The notes under the pieces were generated by a model that did no database searches, was not told where the DNA came from, and was given only the letters and a program-made list of their open reading frames with translations. A stretch of DNA of 64,000 bases. Origin: Rhinopomastus cyanomelas. Taxonomy: Eukaryota; Chordata; Aves; Bucerotiformes; Rhinopomastidae. Both the position numbers and the translations under genes were made by a program. Below, in pieces: positions 35,158 to 46,959 of this stretch. The stretch spans positions 63,780 to 127,779 of the forward strand of contig VXBP01004050.1 in NCBI GenBank assembly GCA_013400115.1. The letters are read 5' to 3'. Position 1 is the stretch's first letter. Every line of letters begins with the position of its first letter.

Positions 35158-35592
35158 ATCACAGATGTGATGAAGGGAGTAGAACAGCTCCCTGATGAGG
35201 AAAGGCTGAGAGAGCTGGGTCTCTTGAGCTTGGAAAAAAGGAGACTGAGGGGTGACCTCATTAATTTGATAAGTATTTGAAGGGTGGGTATCAGGAGGAT
35301 GAAGCCAGGCGCTGCCCAATGTCATCTAATGACAAGACAAGAGGCAACAGTTGTCAGCTGGAACAGAGGAGGTTCCACTTCAATAGGAGAAGGAACTTCT
35401 TCCCAGTGAGGGTGACAGAGCCCTGGAAGGAGCTGCCATGGGGGGTTATGGAGTCTCCTTCTCCAGAGACATTTAAAACCCACCAGGATATGTTCCTGTG
35501 TGACTTGGTCTAGGTGGTCCTGCTGTGGCAGGGGGGTTGGACTAGATGATTTTTGGAGGTCCCTTCCAATCCCTAATGTTCTGTGATTCCTT
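35158..35592 (+). mobile_element. CR1 LINE, ORF2 end and 3' UTR
   Basis: The frame 35277-35513 codes the ORF2 C-terminus (ends FLCDLV, stop). The tail ends 'gttctgtgattcc'. Confidence 0.93.
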
Positions 35593-35935
35593 GGGAGAAA
35601 AGAGAATAGGAAAAATAAAATATTTTTCTACCACCTAAGTACAGACTTGATGGAGAAGACTTGGTGGCCAGAAGAATCTCACAGCTCCCTAGGCCACACT
35701 GAACTAATTTCAGAGCACTACACTTTCATCATTAAAGAAGGATCAGGGAGAAATAGCAAGTCCAGGCTGAGTAACTCAAGAGTGATTATTCACAGAGAAA
35801 CACCTCTGAAAGGAGCAAAGAGGATTAAAGGGCATCAGATGTCAAAAATGCTGTAAATACGTGGTGCTCATGAACACAAGTCCAGGGATATTGTTGTCCA
35901 CAACATTCTTACTCCAGGGATATCAGCATCACAGA
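35593..35935. other. unique DNA, nothing recognised
   Basis: Unique spacer, A-rich on the left. Confidence 0.45.
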
Positions 35936-36068
35936 ATAGAATCACAAACTCATTTAGGTCGGAAAAGACCTTTAAGGTCATCGAGTCCAATCATTAACCC
36001 AACTGTCCCAAGGCCACCACTAAACCCTTTCCCTAAGATTCAGATCTCCATGACTTTTAAACACATCA
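35936..36068 (-). mobile_element. CR1 LINE 3' tail, 'taggtcggaaaagacc' subtype
   Basis: A short old-type tail piece with 'caaggccaccactaaaccc'. Confidence 0.85.
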
Positions 36069-36134
36069 GCAACTGCAAAGCAGGACAGATAGAGACAGAA
36101 ACACTCTGTGTGCCACCATCAGGTTACATCAGGT

Positions 36135-36908
36135 GATGCTCATCAGGTTCAACAAGTCCAAGTGCAAGGCCCTGAGGCAGTCCCAAACACAGATGCCTGC
36201 TGGGTGGTGAATGGATTGAGCTCAGTTCTGAGAAGGACTTGGGTGTGTTGGTAGATGAGAAACTCAACATGAGCCAGCAACGTGTGGGGGCAGCCCAGAA
36301 GACCCAACTGTGTCCTGGGCTGGATCTAAATTCTCACCAGCGGGTCAATGGAGGTGATTCTCACCTTCTACTCAGCTCTTTTGGGACTGTCAGCTGGAGT
36401 GCTGAGTCCAGTTCTGCAGTGATCAAAACAAAAAGAACAGGGAACTGTTGGAGCAAGTCCAGTGGAGACCACAAGGGTGATCAGATGGCTGGAGCACCTC
36501 TGCTATGAAGATAGGCTGAGAGAGTTGGGGCTGTTCAGCCTGGAGAAGAGAAGGCTCTGTGGGAACCTTGTAGCAGCTTCCAGTACCTGAAGGGGCAACA
36601 GGAAAGCTGGAGAGGGACCTTTTACAAAGGACTCTAGTGATAGGACAAGGGGGATAGGTTCAAGCTAAAAAGGAGAATGAGATGAGATCTGAGGAAGAAA
36701 TTCTTCCCTATGAGGCTGCTGAGGCACTGGAACAGGTTACCCAGGGAGGTTGTGGCTGCTCCATCATCCCTGGAAGTGTTCAAAGTCAGATTAGATGGGG
36801 TTCAGGGCCACCTGGTCTGGTAAGAGGTGTTGCTGCCCATGGTAGGAGGCTGGCACTGGATCATCTATGAGGTCCCTTTCACCCTAAACCAGTCTGTGAT
36901 TCCATAAA
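36135..36908 (+). mobile_element. older CR1 LINE, RT C-terminus to tail
   Basis: Starts in the RT segment 'caagtccaagtgcaaggccctg' (KSKCKALR-like) and carries GVLVDEKLNMSQQ. Diverged through the ORF2 end, tail 'agtctgtgattccataaa'. Same subfamily as 4470-5213. Confidence 0.88.
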
Positions 36909-37867
36909 CCGTAAGTCACAGCCTGGAAGCACAACTCAGATTCCACTTCACAACAGGCCCTGCAGTATTTGCTTGGCATCTCCTGTGCACGAGTTGGAGT
37001 GAGTTGCGTTGCTTTGCATTTTCAGCTTCTGGGGATGACTGGAAAGAAAACAAAAGGCAGAAGAGAGACAGAGGCACAGCTGGCTTTAGGAACACAGAGG
37101 AATCTTCAGTACTTCAGCCCTGTCACCTGCAGCTGTGCAGAGCTGGAAGGCGACAACTTCTTCTGAGCCGTGCTGGCAAACACAGGTTCAGCTTGCCAGC
37201 CACTGGAACGCCGTAGTGTGGTGCAGAAGCACCCTCAGCAGTGCTCGTGCAGAGAACTTCGTAAGGGGTTAATATTGGTCTAAGAGATGTTGTGCAGGTA
37301 GAAAACGTAGAGGTTAGGTGCCTAATATGACTTTTTAAAAGGACTGGAGAATGCAAATGCCCACAGTTCTGTTAGAGATGATAGCTCTAGAGATAATAAT
37401 GTTTTAGGAGACATAAAAACCCTCCAGCTTCAGAGCAGAAGGCAGACGTTAAACTGCTTATGATTACAGATGAACTTCCCTGCACAGGCTTCTTATTCCA
37501 AAGCTGCCAAGTAACCAAGATTTATGAGGTTTTCCTCTGAATCCACAAGGAACAGCCTCCTTCAGACACTGACCCGATACTGAACTAAAACTACTTCTGC
37601 TTTCTGCTGATTGCTCACGTGTCTGAACCCTTCCTCTCCATTCCACACAAATCAAGGTCCACGTGAAGCTCACTGCTTAGTCCTAGACACACCTGGCCAA
37701 GCACAGGAGTGGGATGATGGAGACTTAGGTTTTGGTAACCTTTGCATGCCCTGAAGAGAAACCTAAACAGTAAATAATAAATCCTGAAATGGAATACTTC
37801 CCTCCAAGGCTGGGATGAGACTCAGCCAGCTGCAGCTCAGGGTTACTGACAGAGCTCCCACATTGCT
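36909..37867. other. unique DNA, nothing recognised
   Basis: Nearly 1 kb without a recognisable feature. Confidence 0.45.
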
Positions 37868-38488
37868 CAGAGGGTCAGAGAGCAGTGTAAGAGAAAAGGA
37901 CCAGATGGTCCTGGTGGACAGCAGGATGACCATGAGCCAGAGATGGGTCCTTGTGGCCAAGAAAACCAACAGCACTCTGGGGTGGATCAGAATTGGAGTG
38001 ATTAGAAGATCAAGAGAGTTTCTCCTGCCCCTCTACTCTGCCTTGCTGAGACAACATCTGGAATCTTGTGTCCAATTCCAGGCCCCTCAGCTCCAGAAGG
38101 GGACATTGCTGCTGGAGAGAGTCCACTGCAGAGCCACAGAGATGATAAAGGGAGGGGAGCACCTCCCTGCTGAGGAAAGGCTGAGGGAGCTGGGGCTCTT
38201 GAGCTTAAAGGACACTGAGGGGTGATCTCATTAATGTTTAAAAATACATGAGGGGTGGGTGTCAGGAGGATGAAGCCAGGCTCTGCTCAGTGTCATCTAG
38301 TGATAGGACAAGGGGCAGTGGGTGTCAGCTGGAACAGAGGAGGTTCCATATCAATGTGAGAAGGACCTTCTTCCCAGGGAGGGTGATGGAGCCCTGGAAG
38401 TGGCTGCCCAGGGGGGTTGTGGAGTCTCCTTCTCTGGAGATATTTAAAATCCACCAGGATATGTTCCTGTGTGACTGGATCTAGGGGA
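37868..38488 (+). mobile_element. CR1 LINE, RT C-terminus to ORF2 stop
   Basis: The frame 37815-38225 codes SSVREKDQMVLVDSRMTMSQ.. onward and 38248-38484 the ORF2 end (FLCDWI, stop). The 3' UTR is cut off after 'ggatctagg' by the next CR1. Confidence 0.93.
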
Positions 38489-39378
38489 GTGTCCCCTTGC
38501 TAAGTTTGCTGTAGAGAGTAGTGGCTGACACAACAGAGGGCTGGGCTGCCATCCAGTGTGACCTGGACAGGTTGGAGAGTTGGTCAGAGAGGAATCTAAT
38601 GCTGTTGAACAAGGGTAAATACAGGTTCCTTCAACTGGAGAGGAAAAAACCCAGGTATCAATATAGGTTAGGGGTAGATGTGTTGGAGAGCAGCCTTGAG
38701 AATGACCTTGGAGATTGGTGGCCACTCAGTTAACCATGAGCCAGCAGTGAGCCCTTGTTGATGAGTCAGCTAATGATCTTCTGGGACACATTAAGAAGAG
38801 AGTGACTAGTAGGTCAGGGAAGTCTTCCTCTCCCTCTACCACAGATTTTTGTTCTTACTTTGGTGAGGCCACATCTCGAGTCCTGTGTCCAGCTCAGGGC
38901 TCCTCAGTTCAAAGGAGACAATGAGCTATCATAGAGTCCAGCAGAAGGCAACAAAGATGTTCAAGGTACTGGAGCACCTTTTATGAGGAAAGGTTGAGAG
39001 AGCTGGGACTGTACAGCTGAGGAGACTGTACTGAGAGGAGACCCCATCCATGTCTGTAAATACCTGAAGGGTAGCTGTAGAGACAACGATGGAGCCAGGC
39101 TGTTCTCAGTGGTGCCCAGTGACAGCACAAGAGGAACTGGGCACAGGTTGGATCACAGGGAGTTTCATTTAGATGTGAGGAGGAACTTCTTTACTGTGTG
39201 AGTGACAAAGCTCTGGTGCAGGCTGCCCAGAGAGGTTGTGCTGTCTCCTGCTCTAGAGACATCGAGAACCCACCTGGATGCAGAACTGTGCAATGTGCTC
39301 TAGGAGATCTGCTTTACTGTGGTGGGACTAGGGCATGGACTAGATGATCTCTAGAGGTTCCTTCCACTCTGTGACTAC
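38489..39378 (+). mobile_element. CR1 LINE, second, more diverged copy joined in series
   Basis: Begins at the RT catalytic region (LAKFAV at the place of the usual LSKFADD; the two aspartates are lost), then AAIQCDLDRLESWSERN. Decays to an old-type tail near 39375. Its start coincides with the missing 3' UTR of the previous copy. Confidence 0.88.
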
Positions 39379-39540
39379 AGGGCCATAAAAACCACCACTG
39401 CTTTCCTTTGGAGCAGCTACTGCCTCAAGATGAGGTGAGACTCCTTCACTCTGACTTGAAGCATCCTAATGTTTCCACTAAGGTGACTGAAATCCAGGCC
39501 TCCCTGACTTCTACCACATTATAAAGTTGGTTCATTTACT

Positions 39541-39925
39541 GAATCACAGAGTATTAAAGATTGGAAGGGACCTCGAAAGATCATCCAGACCAATCACCCT
39601 GCCACACCAGGATAAACTAGATCAAGTTGCATAGGAACACATCCAGGCAGGTTTTAAACATCTCCAGAGAAGGAGACTCCACAACACCCCTAGGCAGCCC
39701 CTTCCAGGGCTCCATCACCTTTACCATGAAGAGGTCCTGTCTCATATTGATGTGGAACCTCCTCTGTTCCAGCTCACACATGTTGCCCCTTGTCCAATCA
39801 CTGGATGACTGAGCACTGGATGGAGCAAAGCCCAGCTCCACCCTCCTGACACTCAACCTTTACATAGTTATCAACATTAATGAAGTCACCCCTCAGTCTC
39901 CTTTTTTCCAAGCTCAATCAGTGAG
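39541..39925 (-). mobile_element. CR1 LINE, ORF2 end and tail
   Basis: Minus-strand copy; the frame 39617-39856 is the ORF2 C-terminus, truncated at 'ttttccaagctcaa'. Confidence 0.92.
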
Positions 39926-40769
39926 GACATTTTTCATACCTCTTCTCTGTTTCTGGGCTTCTCTCTGAAGTGGGGCCTGATCTAACAGGTCACTTTGAAC
40001 ACAGAGGAGCCCTCCATGCCTAGGCTCAAACAGAAGGGTTGAGTGTCTGTTAGAATGATGGCATTTGCCAGAGAAGAGAAGGAACATTCACAGTCAGAGC
40101 TGGAACATTACTGCACCGTATGCTTTCCAGCAGCCTAGCACAACAGGGTCTCTCCTCAATCCTTGTCTTCATGCACCCTGTTGTATTTCCACCTGGAAAG
40201 ACATATGGCAGTGCCTACAAGACAAATTCTTCCCTTTCCTTTTTCATTTGTCTGATGCAATTCCCCGGCTTTGAAGGAACATTTGATTATGAAACACGCT
40301 TGGGACAAGGACAAAGATGTTCCTATCTGTTCCCACCAGGGATAAAAGCAGGTTCATTGACCTGCTGACGTTGTGACCGGATAGAAACTGGAAATAATGG
40401 CTTGGATGCTATTTTGTCTCACGCAGCGTTGACAGAATTACCTGTTCTGCAGCCTCACAGACACACTGGGGACACAAAATAGTGCACATTTTATTTTTCA
40501 GCTCCCAGGGAGCACGGCAGGAGAGAGACATTATAGAAAATACAGCCTTTTCTTGCCAGGTGAAAAAATACTGCTCTGTGGAGAACTGACCATGAACCAC
40601 AACAGACACTTTTACCCCTCAAGGCAGTTTTTACAGAGCCATGTTCACGGATCGTGGCTGCTGCCAGATGAGGGGAGAATCATTGAAGAAGTTGTGTTAG
40701 AAGACAGGAGTCCTCTGACGAATGAGACATGGCACTGACAGCTCTTATAACTGTCCCATCATCACTGAG
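39926..40769. other. unique DNA, nothing recognised
   Basis: Unique sequence without a recognisable feature. Confidence 0.45.
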
Positions 40770-41392
40770 GAGAACCAAGAGCCAGCAATGGGCCCTGCTG
40801 GCCAAGAAGGCCAATGGTATCCAGGGGTGGATTAGAAGAGAGGTGGTTAGTAGATGGAGAGAGGTTCTCTTTCCTCTCTACTCTGCCCTGGTGACACCAC
40901 ATCTAGAATATTGTGCCCAGTTCTGGGCAGCTCCGTTCCAAAAGTACACAGAGTTGCTGGAGGGAGTGCAGAGCACATCATCCACCAAGATGATGAAGGA
41001 AGTGGAGCATCTCCCTGATGAGGAAAGGCTGAGGGAGCTGGGTCTCTTGAGCTTTGAAAAAAGGAGACTGAGGACTGACCCCATTATTGATAAATATGTG
41101 AAAGGTGGGTGTCAGGAGGATGGAGCCAGGCTCTGCTCAGTGTCTTCTAATGATAGAACAAGGGGCAGTAGGTGTGAGCTGGAACATAAGAGGTTCCACA
41201 TCAATCTGAGAAGGACCTTCTTCCCAATGAGAGTGACAGAGCACCTGAAGTGGCTGTCCAAGCAGGTTGTGGAGTCTCCTTCTCTGGAAAACCTTCCAGG
41301 CCATGTTTCTGTGCGACTGGATCCTGGTGTGGCAGGGGGATTGGACTAGATGATCTGTCAAGGTCCCTTCCAATCCCTAATGTTTGGTGATG
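40770..41392 (+). mobile_element. CR1 LINE with the longest open CR1 frame here
   Basis: The frame 40729-41349 is open for 206 codons and includes QWALLAKKANGIQGWIRREVV through the ORF2 end; the first ~15 codons are fused upstream sequence. About 20 bp are lost around the normal stop. Confidence 0.93.
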
Positions 41393-41817
41393 AAATGAAA
41401 ACAATGCAATTCTGGACTTCTGTGGTCCTTCTGGAAGGCTGTCACTTCTAGTGACTGAACCCTTCCTTGTCTTTCTCACCCAGCACCTTAGCCTTGGGAT
41501 GGACACTGCCTTGGAAGGCTGTAGACAGAGATGAATGTCCCAGCCTGCTAATTCAACATCAACAAAGACTGGGCAGTTTCCACAGTGAAGGAAACGGACT
41601 TCCAAGATGCCTCAGACTGGGAGTTTTCCATGTTAATCTCCTCACTTCCTGAGTCACAGATATTCAGAGAGTTCTCACAGACTTTAAATCCTGTACAGCT
41701 GGGTTCACTGAGAACACTGGTCCCTGGTAGAGCTTCTTGGAGTTGTGTTTATTCCACACACGTCTTGCTCAGGGCAGCCTTACTGCACTTCCACGTGGCC
41801 TTGGCCATTCTTTTCGT
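41393..41817. other. unique DNA, nothing recognised
   Basis: Unique spacer, no feature recognised. Confidence 0.45.
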
Positions 41818-42545
41818 AGAATTATAGAACCACTGACTGGTTTAGGTTGGAAAGGGCCTCAGAGATCACCCAGTGTCAACCCTTTGCCATGGGCAGCGAC
41901 ACCTCTCACCAGACCAGGTGGCCCACAGCCCCATCAACCTGGCCTTTAACACTTCCAGGGATGATGAAGCAGTCATAATATCCCTGGAAAACCTGTTCTA
42001 GTGGCTCAGCAGCCTGACAGGGAGGAATTTCTGCCTCAGATCTCATCTCAATCTCCCCTCTTTTAGCTTGAACCAATACCTCTTGTCCCATCACTACAGT
42101 CCCTTACAAAAAGTCCCTCTCCAGCTTTCCTGTAGCACCTTCAGGCACTGGAAGCTGTTATAAGGTCCCCCTGGAACCTTCTCTTTTCCCAGCTGAATAG
42201 TCTCAAATCTCTCAACCTCTCCCAATACTAGAGGGGCTCCAGCCTCTGATCATCCTCATGGCTTCCTCTGGACTCACTCCAACAGTTCCAGGTCATTCTT
42301 ATACTGGGGGCTCCAAAACTGGACATACACTCCAGGTGAAGTCTCACAAGAGCAGAGTAGAGGAGAAGAATCTCCTCCATTGCCCTTCTGGTGACAATTC
42401 TTTCATCCAGTCCAGGATACAGTTGGGCCATCTGGGCTGCCTTCACACATTGCAGCTCACATTGAGTTTCTCCTCCACTTAGAGCCCCAGCTCCTTCTCC
42501 TCAGGGTTGCTCCCAATCGATTCACCACCCAGCATGGACTTGTGC
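41818..42545 (-). mobile_element. older CR1 LINE, long diverged copy
   Basis: Minus strand, from 'agaattatagaaccactgac' to RT-region sequence near 'caccacccagcatgg'. It is the minus-strand counterpart of the 36135-36908 subfamily. Confidence 0.87.
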
Positions 42546-42644
42546 TCGTGTTTGAAATGTGTTATTGCCTGTGTCAGAAGAGTAACTCATGTGGGCAGGT
42601 ACTGCCAGAGTGTAGGTAGTAATCAACACAGTAGGAGGACATAA

Positions 42645-42722
42645 GAGCACAAGAGCAGAGTAGAGGGACAGAACCTCCTCTCTTGACCTGCTGGTGACAC
42701 TTTTGTGATCCAGCACAGTCAA
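42645..42722 (-). mobile_element. CR1 LINE scrap
   Basis: About 78 bp of the 'gcagagtagagggacagaacc' region, probably the displaced continuation of the preceding element. Confidence 0.65.
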
Positions 42723-42987
42723 TTACTTGTAATTTTGTAATTCAATCAATTACAAAACACATCCTGCTCCCAGATGAGCAGATGTGACCTTTTCAGTGTA
42801 ATTTGGCAGAGGTTCTTTGTGCAGCAAAGCAAACAGAAAGCTGAGCGTTAAGCCCTTAATCAAGTCACTGTGGAAAACCTGCCTGCATTCTTCCCAAAGC
42901 AGAAAAACACTTCATTCCTTGTAGTTTCCTCATCTTTTTTGTTCTGCCTTACAACCAGAACAGAATGAACACTACAACACTGAAGTG

Positions 42988-43412
42988 TGTGGCCAGTAGG
43001 TCTAGGGAGGTCAAATTCCTGCTCTATTCTGCTCTGGTCAGGCCTCTTCTAGAGTCCTCTGTCCAGTTCTGGGCTCTCCAGGTGAAGAGATAAAGGTGAG
43101 TCCAGCAGAGGACAACAACAGTGTTTGTGGCCTGCAGCATCTCTTCTACAAGGAAAGGTTGAGAAAGTTGGGGCTGTTTAGCCTTGAGAAAAGAAGAATG
43201 AGATGAAGGAAAAGCTTCTTTACAGTACAAGTCCCAAAGCCCTGGAACAGGCTGCCCAGAGAGGTTGTGAAGTCTCCTTCTCCGGAGATACTCAAAACCC
43301 ACCTGGATGCAGCCCTGTGCAAGGTGCTTTAGGCAGCCCTGCTTTGACAGGGGGCTTAGAATTAATGATCTTTTGAGGTGTCTTTCAAATCAAATGACTC
43401 TGTGATTCTGCA
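42988..43412 (+). mobile_element. CR1 LINE 3' part, internally deleted
   Basis: Begins 'ggccagtaggtctagggagg' in the RT C-terminus. A deletion near 43200 removes about 150 bp before the 'aacaggctgcccagag' block. Diverged tail. Confidence 0.87.
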
Positions 43413-43466
43413 TAATGAACTTTCTTGAGTCTTCAGTACAACATGACTACTTATACATCTGTATAA

Positions 43467-44235
43467 CAGAATCACAGAACATTAGGGATTGGAAGTGACA
43501 TCCAAAGATCATCTAGTCCAATCCCTCTGCCACAGCAGGACTACCTAAATCCAGTTGCACAGGAACATGTCCAGGTGGGTTTTAAATGTCTCCAGAGAAG
43601 GAGACTCCACAACCGTCATGGGCAGCCCCTTGCAGGGCTCTGTCATCCTCACCATGAAGAAGTTCCTTCTCAGACTGATGTGGAACCTCCTCTGTTCCAG
43701 CTCACACCCACTGCCCCTTGTCCTATCACTAGATGACACTGAGCAGAGCCTGGCTCCATCCTCCTGACACCAACCCCTCACATATTTACCAACATTAATG
43801 AGATCATCCCTCAGTCTCCATTTCTCCAATTTGAAGAGATCCAGCTACCTCAGACTTTCCTCATCAGGGAGCTGTTCTACTCCCTTCATCATCTCTGTGG
43901 TTCTGGCTGGACTCTTTCCAGCAGTCCTGCATCCTTCTGGAACTGAGGGTCCCAGAACTGCACAAAAGATTCCAGACGTGGTCTCAGCAGGGCAGAGTAG
44001 AGGGGTAGGAGAACCTCTCTCGATCATCTAATCACCACCCTTCTGATCCATCCCCAGATGCTGTTTTCTTTCCTGATCCTTGTGAGACCAACTCCCACCT
44101 ACCACACTTTCCTTTCAGGCAGTTGTAGACAGCAATAAGGTCTCCTCTCAACCTCCTTTTCTCCAGACTAGCCAGCCCCAGCTCTCTCAGGTGCTTTTCA
44201 TAAGGCCTATGCTCCAGATCCCTCTTTAACATCAA
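43467..44235 (-). mobile_element. CR1 LINE joined to a second CR1 segment
   Basis: 43467-44085 is a full ORF2-end copy (frame 43545-43829). 44086-44235 is a diverged CR1 piece of another subtype without its own tail. Confidence 0.9.
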
Positions 44236-45074
44236 GTCTTCAGAAAGAGCTGTCCCTGGTGACAGAACCTACCTCAAGATCGAGCTGTGTAAGAAAGCCC
44301 AAACCAGTGCTGCCCAGCTCTTCAGAGCTGTAATGCTTTTCCTTCCTTCAGGCTGACTGAGGGAAGCTATTTGATGCCTGGAAGACATGCTAAAAGAAAG
44401 ATGAGCCTTTGTGTAGAAAACACTTGCCAGTGAAGTATTTGGTGAGCATTTCCTCTTATTCAGGGACAAGAGATGAACGAAACAGCAGGTATAGTCACAG
44501 TGGCTGAATGGCAAGAAGCTCTCAGCCACCTTCCTTCTTGGTGAAGCAAAGGACTTTGGCTTAATAGACTATTCTGTTTTGAATACAGGTCCTGAAAAGG
44601 CAGCAAACAGCCTATTTGATGTGAAGTTGCTAAGCATCCGGCAAGAGCAGCTCCGGCTTTTCATCTGTTATTGCTCTGAGGTGCACGGTGCAAGCAATAC
44701 CTATTCTTTAACAAAATGAGTAATGCTTTTAAAGGAACACACTGTTCCAAACTCCTGCTTGACATTTATGACCACAGAAATTGCTGCTTAATAAAAGAAC
44801 CCTGCAGGCCAGCATCTCCTAATCATATTCCCACTTCCTGCTCCCACCTAAGTGCTTGGTCTTGCTATTTTGATATCGTAATGCATTTGATCGTATTAAA
44901 ATTTATCTAATTGAGCAAAATCCTGCAAGTTTTCCTTGGGCTGAAGCTCGGGTGGAGGTAGCAGGGTGGTATTTTTCCAAACAGAGGCTGAGAGTCGTTT
45001 CTGAAAAGGACCATTAATTGTGTATGGCTGATAGGGTCATTTTTTCCATTCACACTGGTTTATGTATGTTATGT
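44236..45074. other. unique DNA, nothing recognised
   Basis: Unique sequence, no feature recognised. Confidence 0.45.
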
Positions 45075-45551
45075 ACTAAGCACAAACACAGGCTGGGTAG
45101 TGACTGGCTGCAGAGTAGCCCTGAGGAGAGGGACAGAGAGACCTGGACAGACTGGAGGGCTGGGCACAGAGAAACCAGATGAAGTTCAACAAGGACAAGT
45201 GCAGAGTCCTGCATCTGGGGAGGAAGAACAAACTCCACCAGTACAGGCTGGGAGGTGATCTACTGGAAAGCAGTCCTGTGGAGAGGGACCTGGGGGTCCT
45301 GGTGGACAACAGGTTAACCATGGCACAGCAGTGTGCCCTGGTGGCCAAGAAGGCCAATGGGATCCTGGGGTGTATTAGGAGGAGTGTGTCCAGCAGATCG
45401 AGGGAAGTTCTTCTCCCCCTCTACTCTGCCCTGGTGAGGCCTCATCTTGAGTACTGTGTTCAGTTTTGGGCCCCCCAGTTTAAGAGGGACAAGGATCTAC
45501 TGGAGAGGGTCCAGCGGAGGGCTACGAGGATGATTAGGGGACAGGAGGGCA
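45075..45551 (+). mobile_element. CR1 LINE, intact RT C-terminal frame cut by an assembly join
   Basis: The frame 45179-45551 codes MKFNKDKCRVLHLG.. GVLVDNRLTMAQQCALVAKK.. LERVQRRATRM without a break. The element stops at a single N (45552); the sequence beyond is unrelated, so the 3' half is missing from the assembly. GC-richer than most copies. Confidence 0.94.
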
Positions 45552-45552
45552 N

Positions 45553-46034
45553 TAGAACTGATGGCCTTTACTGGGTTGACTGGTGCCTCAGTCTTTTAAA
45601 ATTCGCTCTTTTTTAAGAAAATTGTCAATTTGCTCAAAATTTGTTTGGAAATTAAAAGACTCTCCACACCTTTTTCTGCGACAGCAGTAGTTCAACACAA
45701 AGTGTGAATGAAGTTGTTAATCTTGTGACTAATTCCTGGTTAAGCCTTTCAGCTCCCATTGCCTCTGATCTCTGGCTTTATGTCTCCTGCAGTGCAGTCC
45801 CTGTTCTCACAGCTCGGGGGGGGATTTCTCTGCAGCTGAAAGTGATTTGCACATCTATTTAAATCATTAGCCAAGATGCAGGCAGTGCTTAAATATATGT
45901 AATATACACTTGGCTGCCAAAATCCCTTCAGGATAGGGGATCCAGGCTGGATTCTAAACCTGTAGCAGTGTAACTCCTGGCTTTCAGAGCTACAACCCCA
46001 AAAGTGAGGCGTGTGTTAAACACCATTAAGAAAC
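45553..46034. other. unique DNA, nothing recognised
   Basis: Sequence after the N join, AT-rich, no feature recognised. Confidence 0.45.
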
Positions 46035-46440
46035 GGAGCCTGGCCAGGCTGGATAAGGCTCTGGCCAGCCTGATCTGGGGGGGGTGTCCCTGTCCATGGC
46101 AGAGGAGTTGGAACTGGATGATCCTGTGGTCCCTTCTAACCCTGACTGACTGTGTGACTTGGTCTAGGTGATCTTGCTCTGGCAGGGTGATTGAAGTAGA
46201 TGATCTTTTGAGGTCCCTTCCAATCCCTGATGATTCTTCACTGAGAGAGTCATTGGCCACTGGAATGGCCTGCCCAGGGAGGTGGTGGAGTCGCCATCCC
46301 TGGAGCTGTTCAAGGCAGGAGTGGACGTGGCACTTGGTGCCATGGTCTAGCCTTGAGCTCTGTGGTAACAGGTTGGACTTGATGATCTATGAGGTCTCTT
46401 CTGACCTTGGTAATACTGTGATACTGTGTGATACGATTCT
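46035..46440 (+). mobile_element. three CR1 LINE 3' ends in series
   Basis: 46035-46152 (subtype 'ggaactggatgatcctgtgg'), 46153-46244 (dominant type) and 46245-46440 (subtype 'ttggacttgatgatctatga', tail 'gatactgtg'). Three different subtypes share one orientation. Confidence 0.87.
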
Positions 46441-46449
46441 ATGTATAAT

Positions 46450-46615
46450 AGAATCCTCAAATAGTTTAGGTTTAGGAAAAGATCTTGAAGATTATTGAGT
46501 CCAACTGCTCCCCCAGCACAGCCAAGTCACCACCAAACCATGTCCCTCAGCCATGGTTTAGGCTGAGGGACTACATTTCAATCCTTCCAGGGATGGTGAC
46601 TCTTGCAGAACAGTG
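46450..46615 (-). mobile_element. CR1 LINE 3' tail, old subtype
   Basis: Tail 'agaatcctcaaatagtttagg', decayed, tail-to-tail with the preceding plus-strand piece. Confidence 0.78.
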
Positions 46616-46959
46616 TGATTCAATATTCTTTTAGATTTCCAGTCCTTGCAAAGTACTACTGTACAAATTTCCCCTTAGCTTCATCCCAGAAGCTCCTGCT
46701 GTCGGCGAAGATATTCACGCACTCACCCTCTGCATGACAACTTAATTACCTAATATTTCTAAGAGACATTTTTGGGTGAAACTCGGTATTAAATACGTGA
46801 AGCGCTGTTATTACTTCAGTGTCTTCGCTGACAGCAAGTTCTTTTTAAAGAGATGCGATGTCATCTTGGCGTTTCAACAGGGAACCGATCAGTCACTTAA
46901 CCAAGTCACTAAAAAGGGGTTATGGCACCGAGCCTGAATGCCTGTTCAACGCTCACCAT
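46616..46959. other. unique DNA, nothing recognised
   Basis: Unique spacer leading into the tandem array. Confidence 0.45.
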
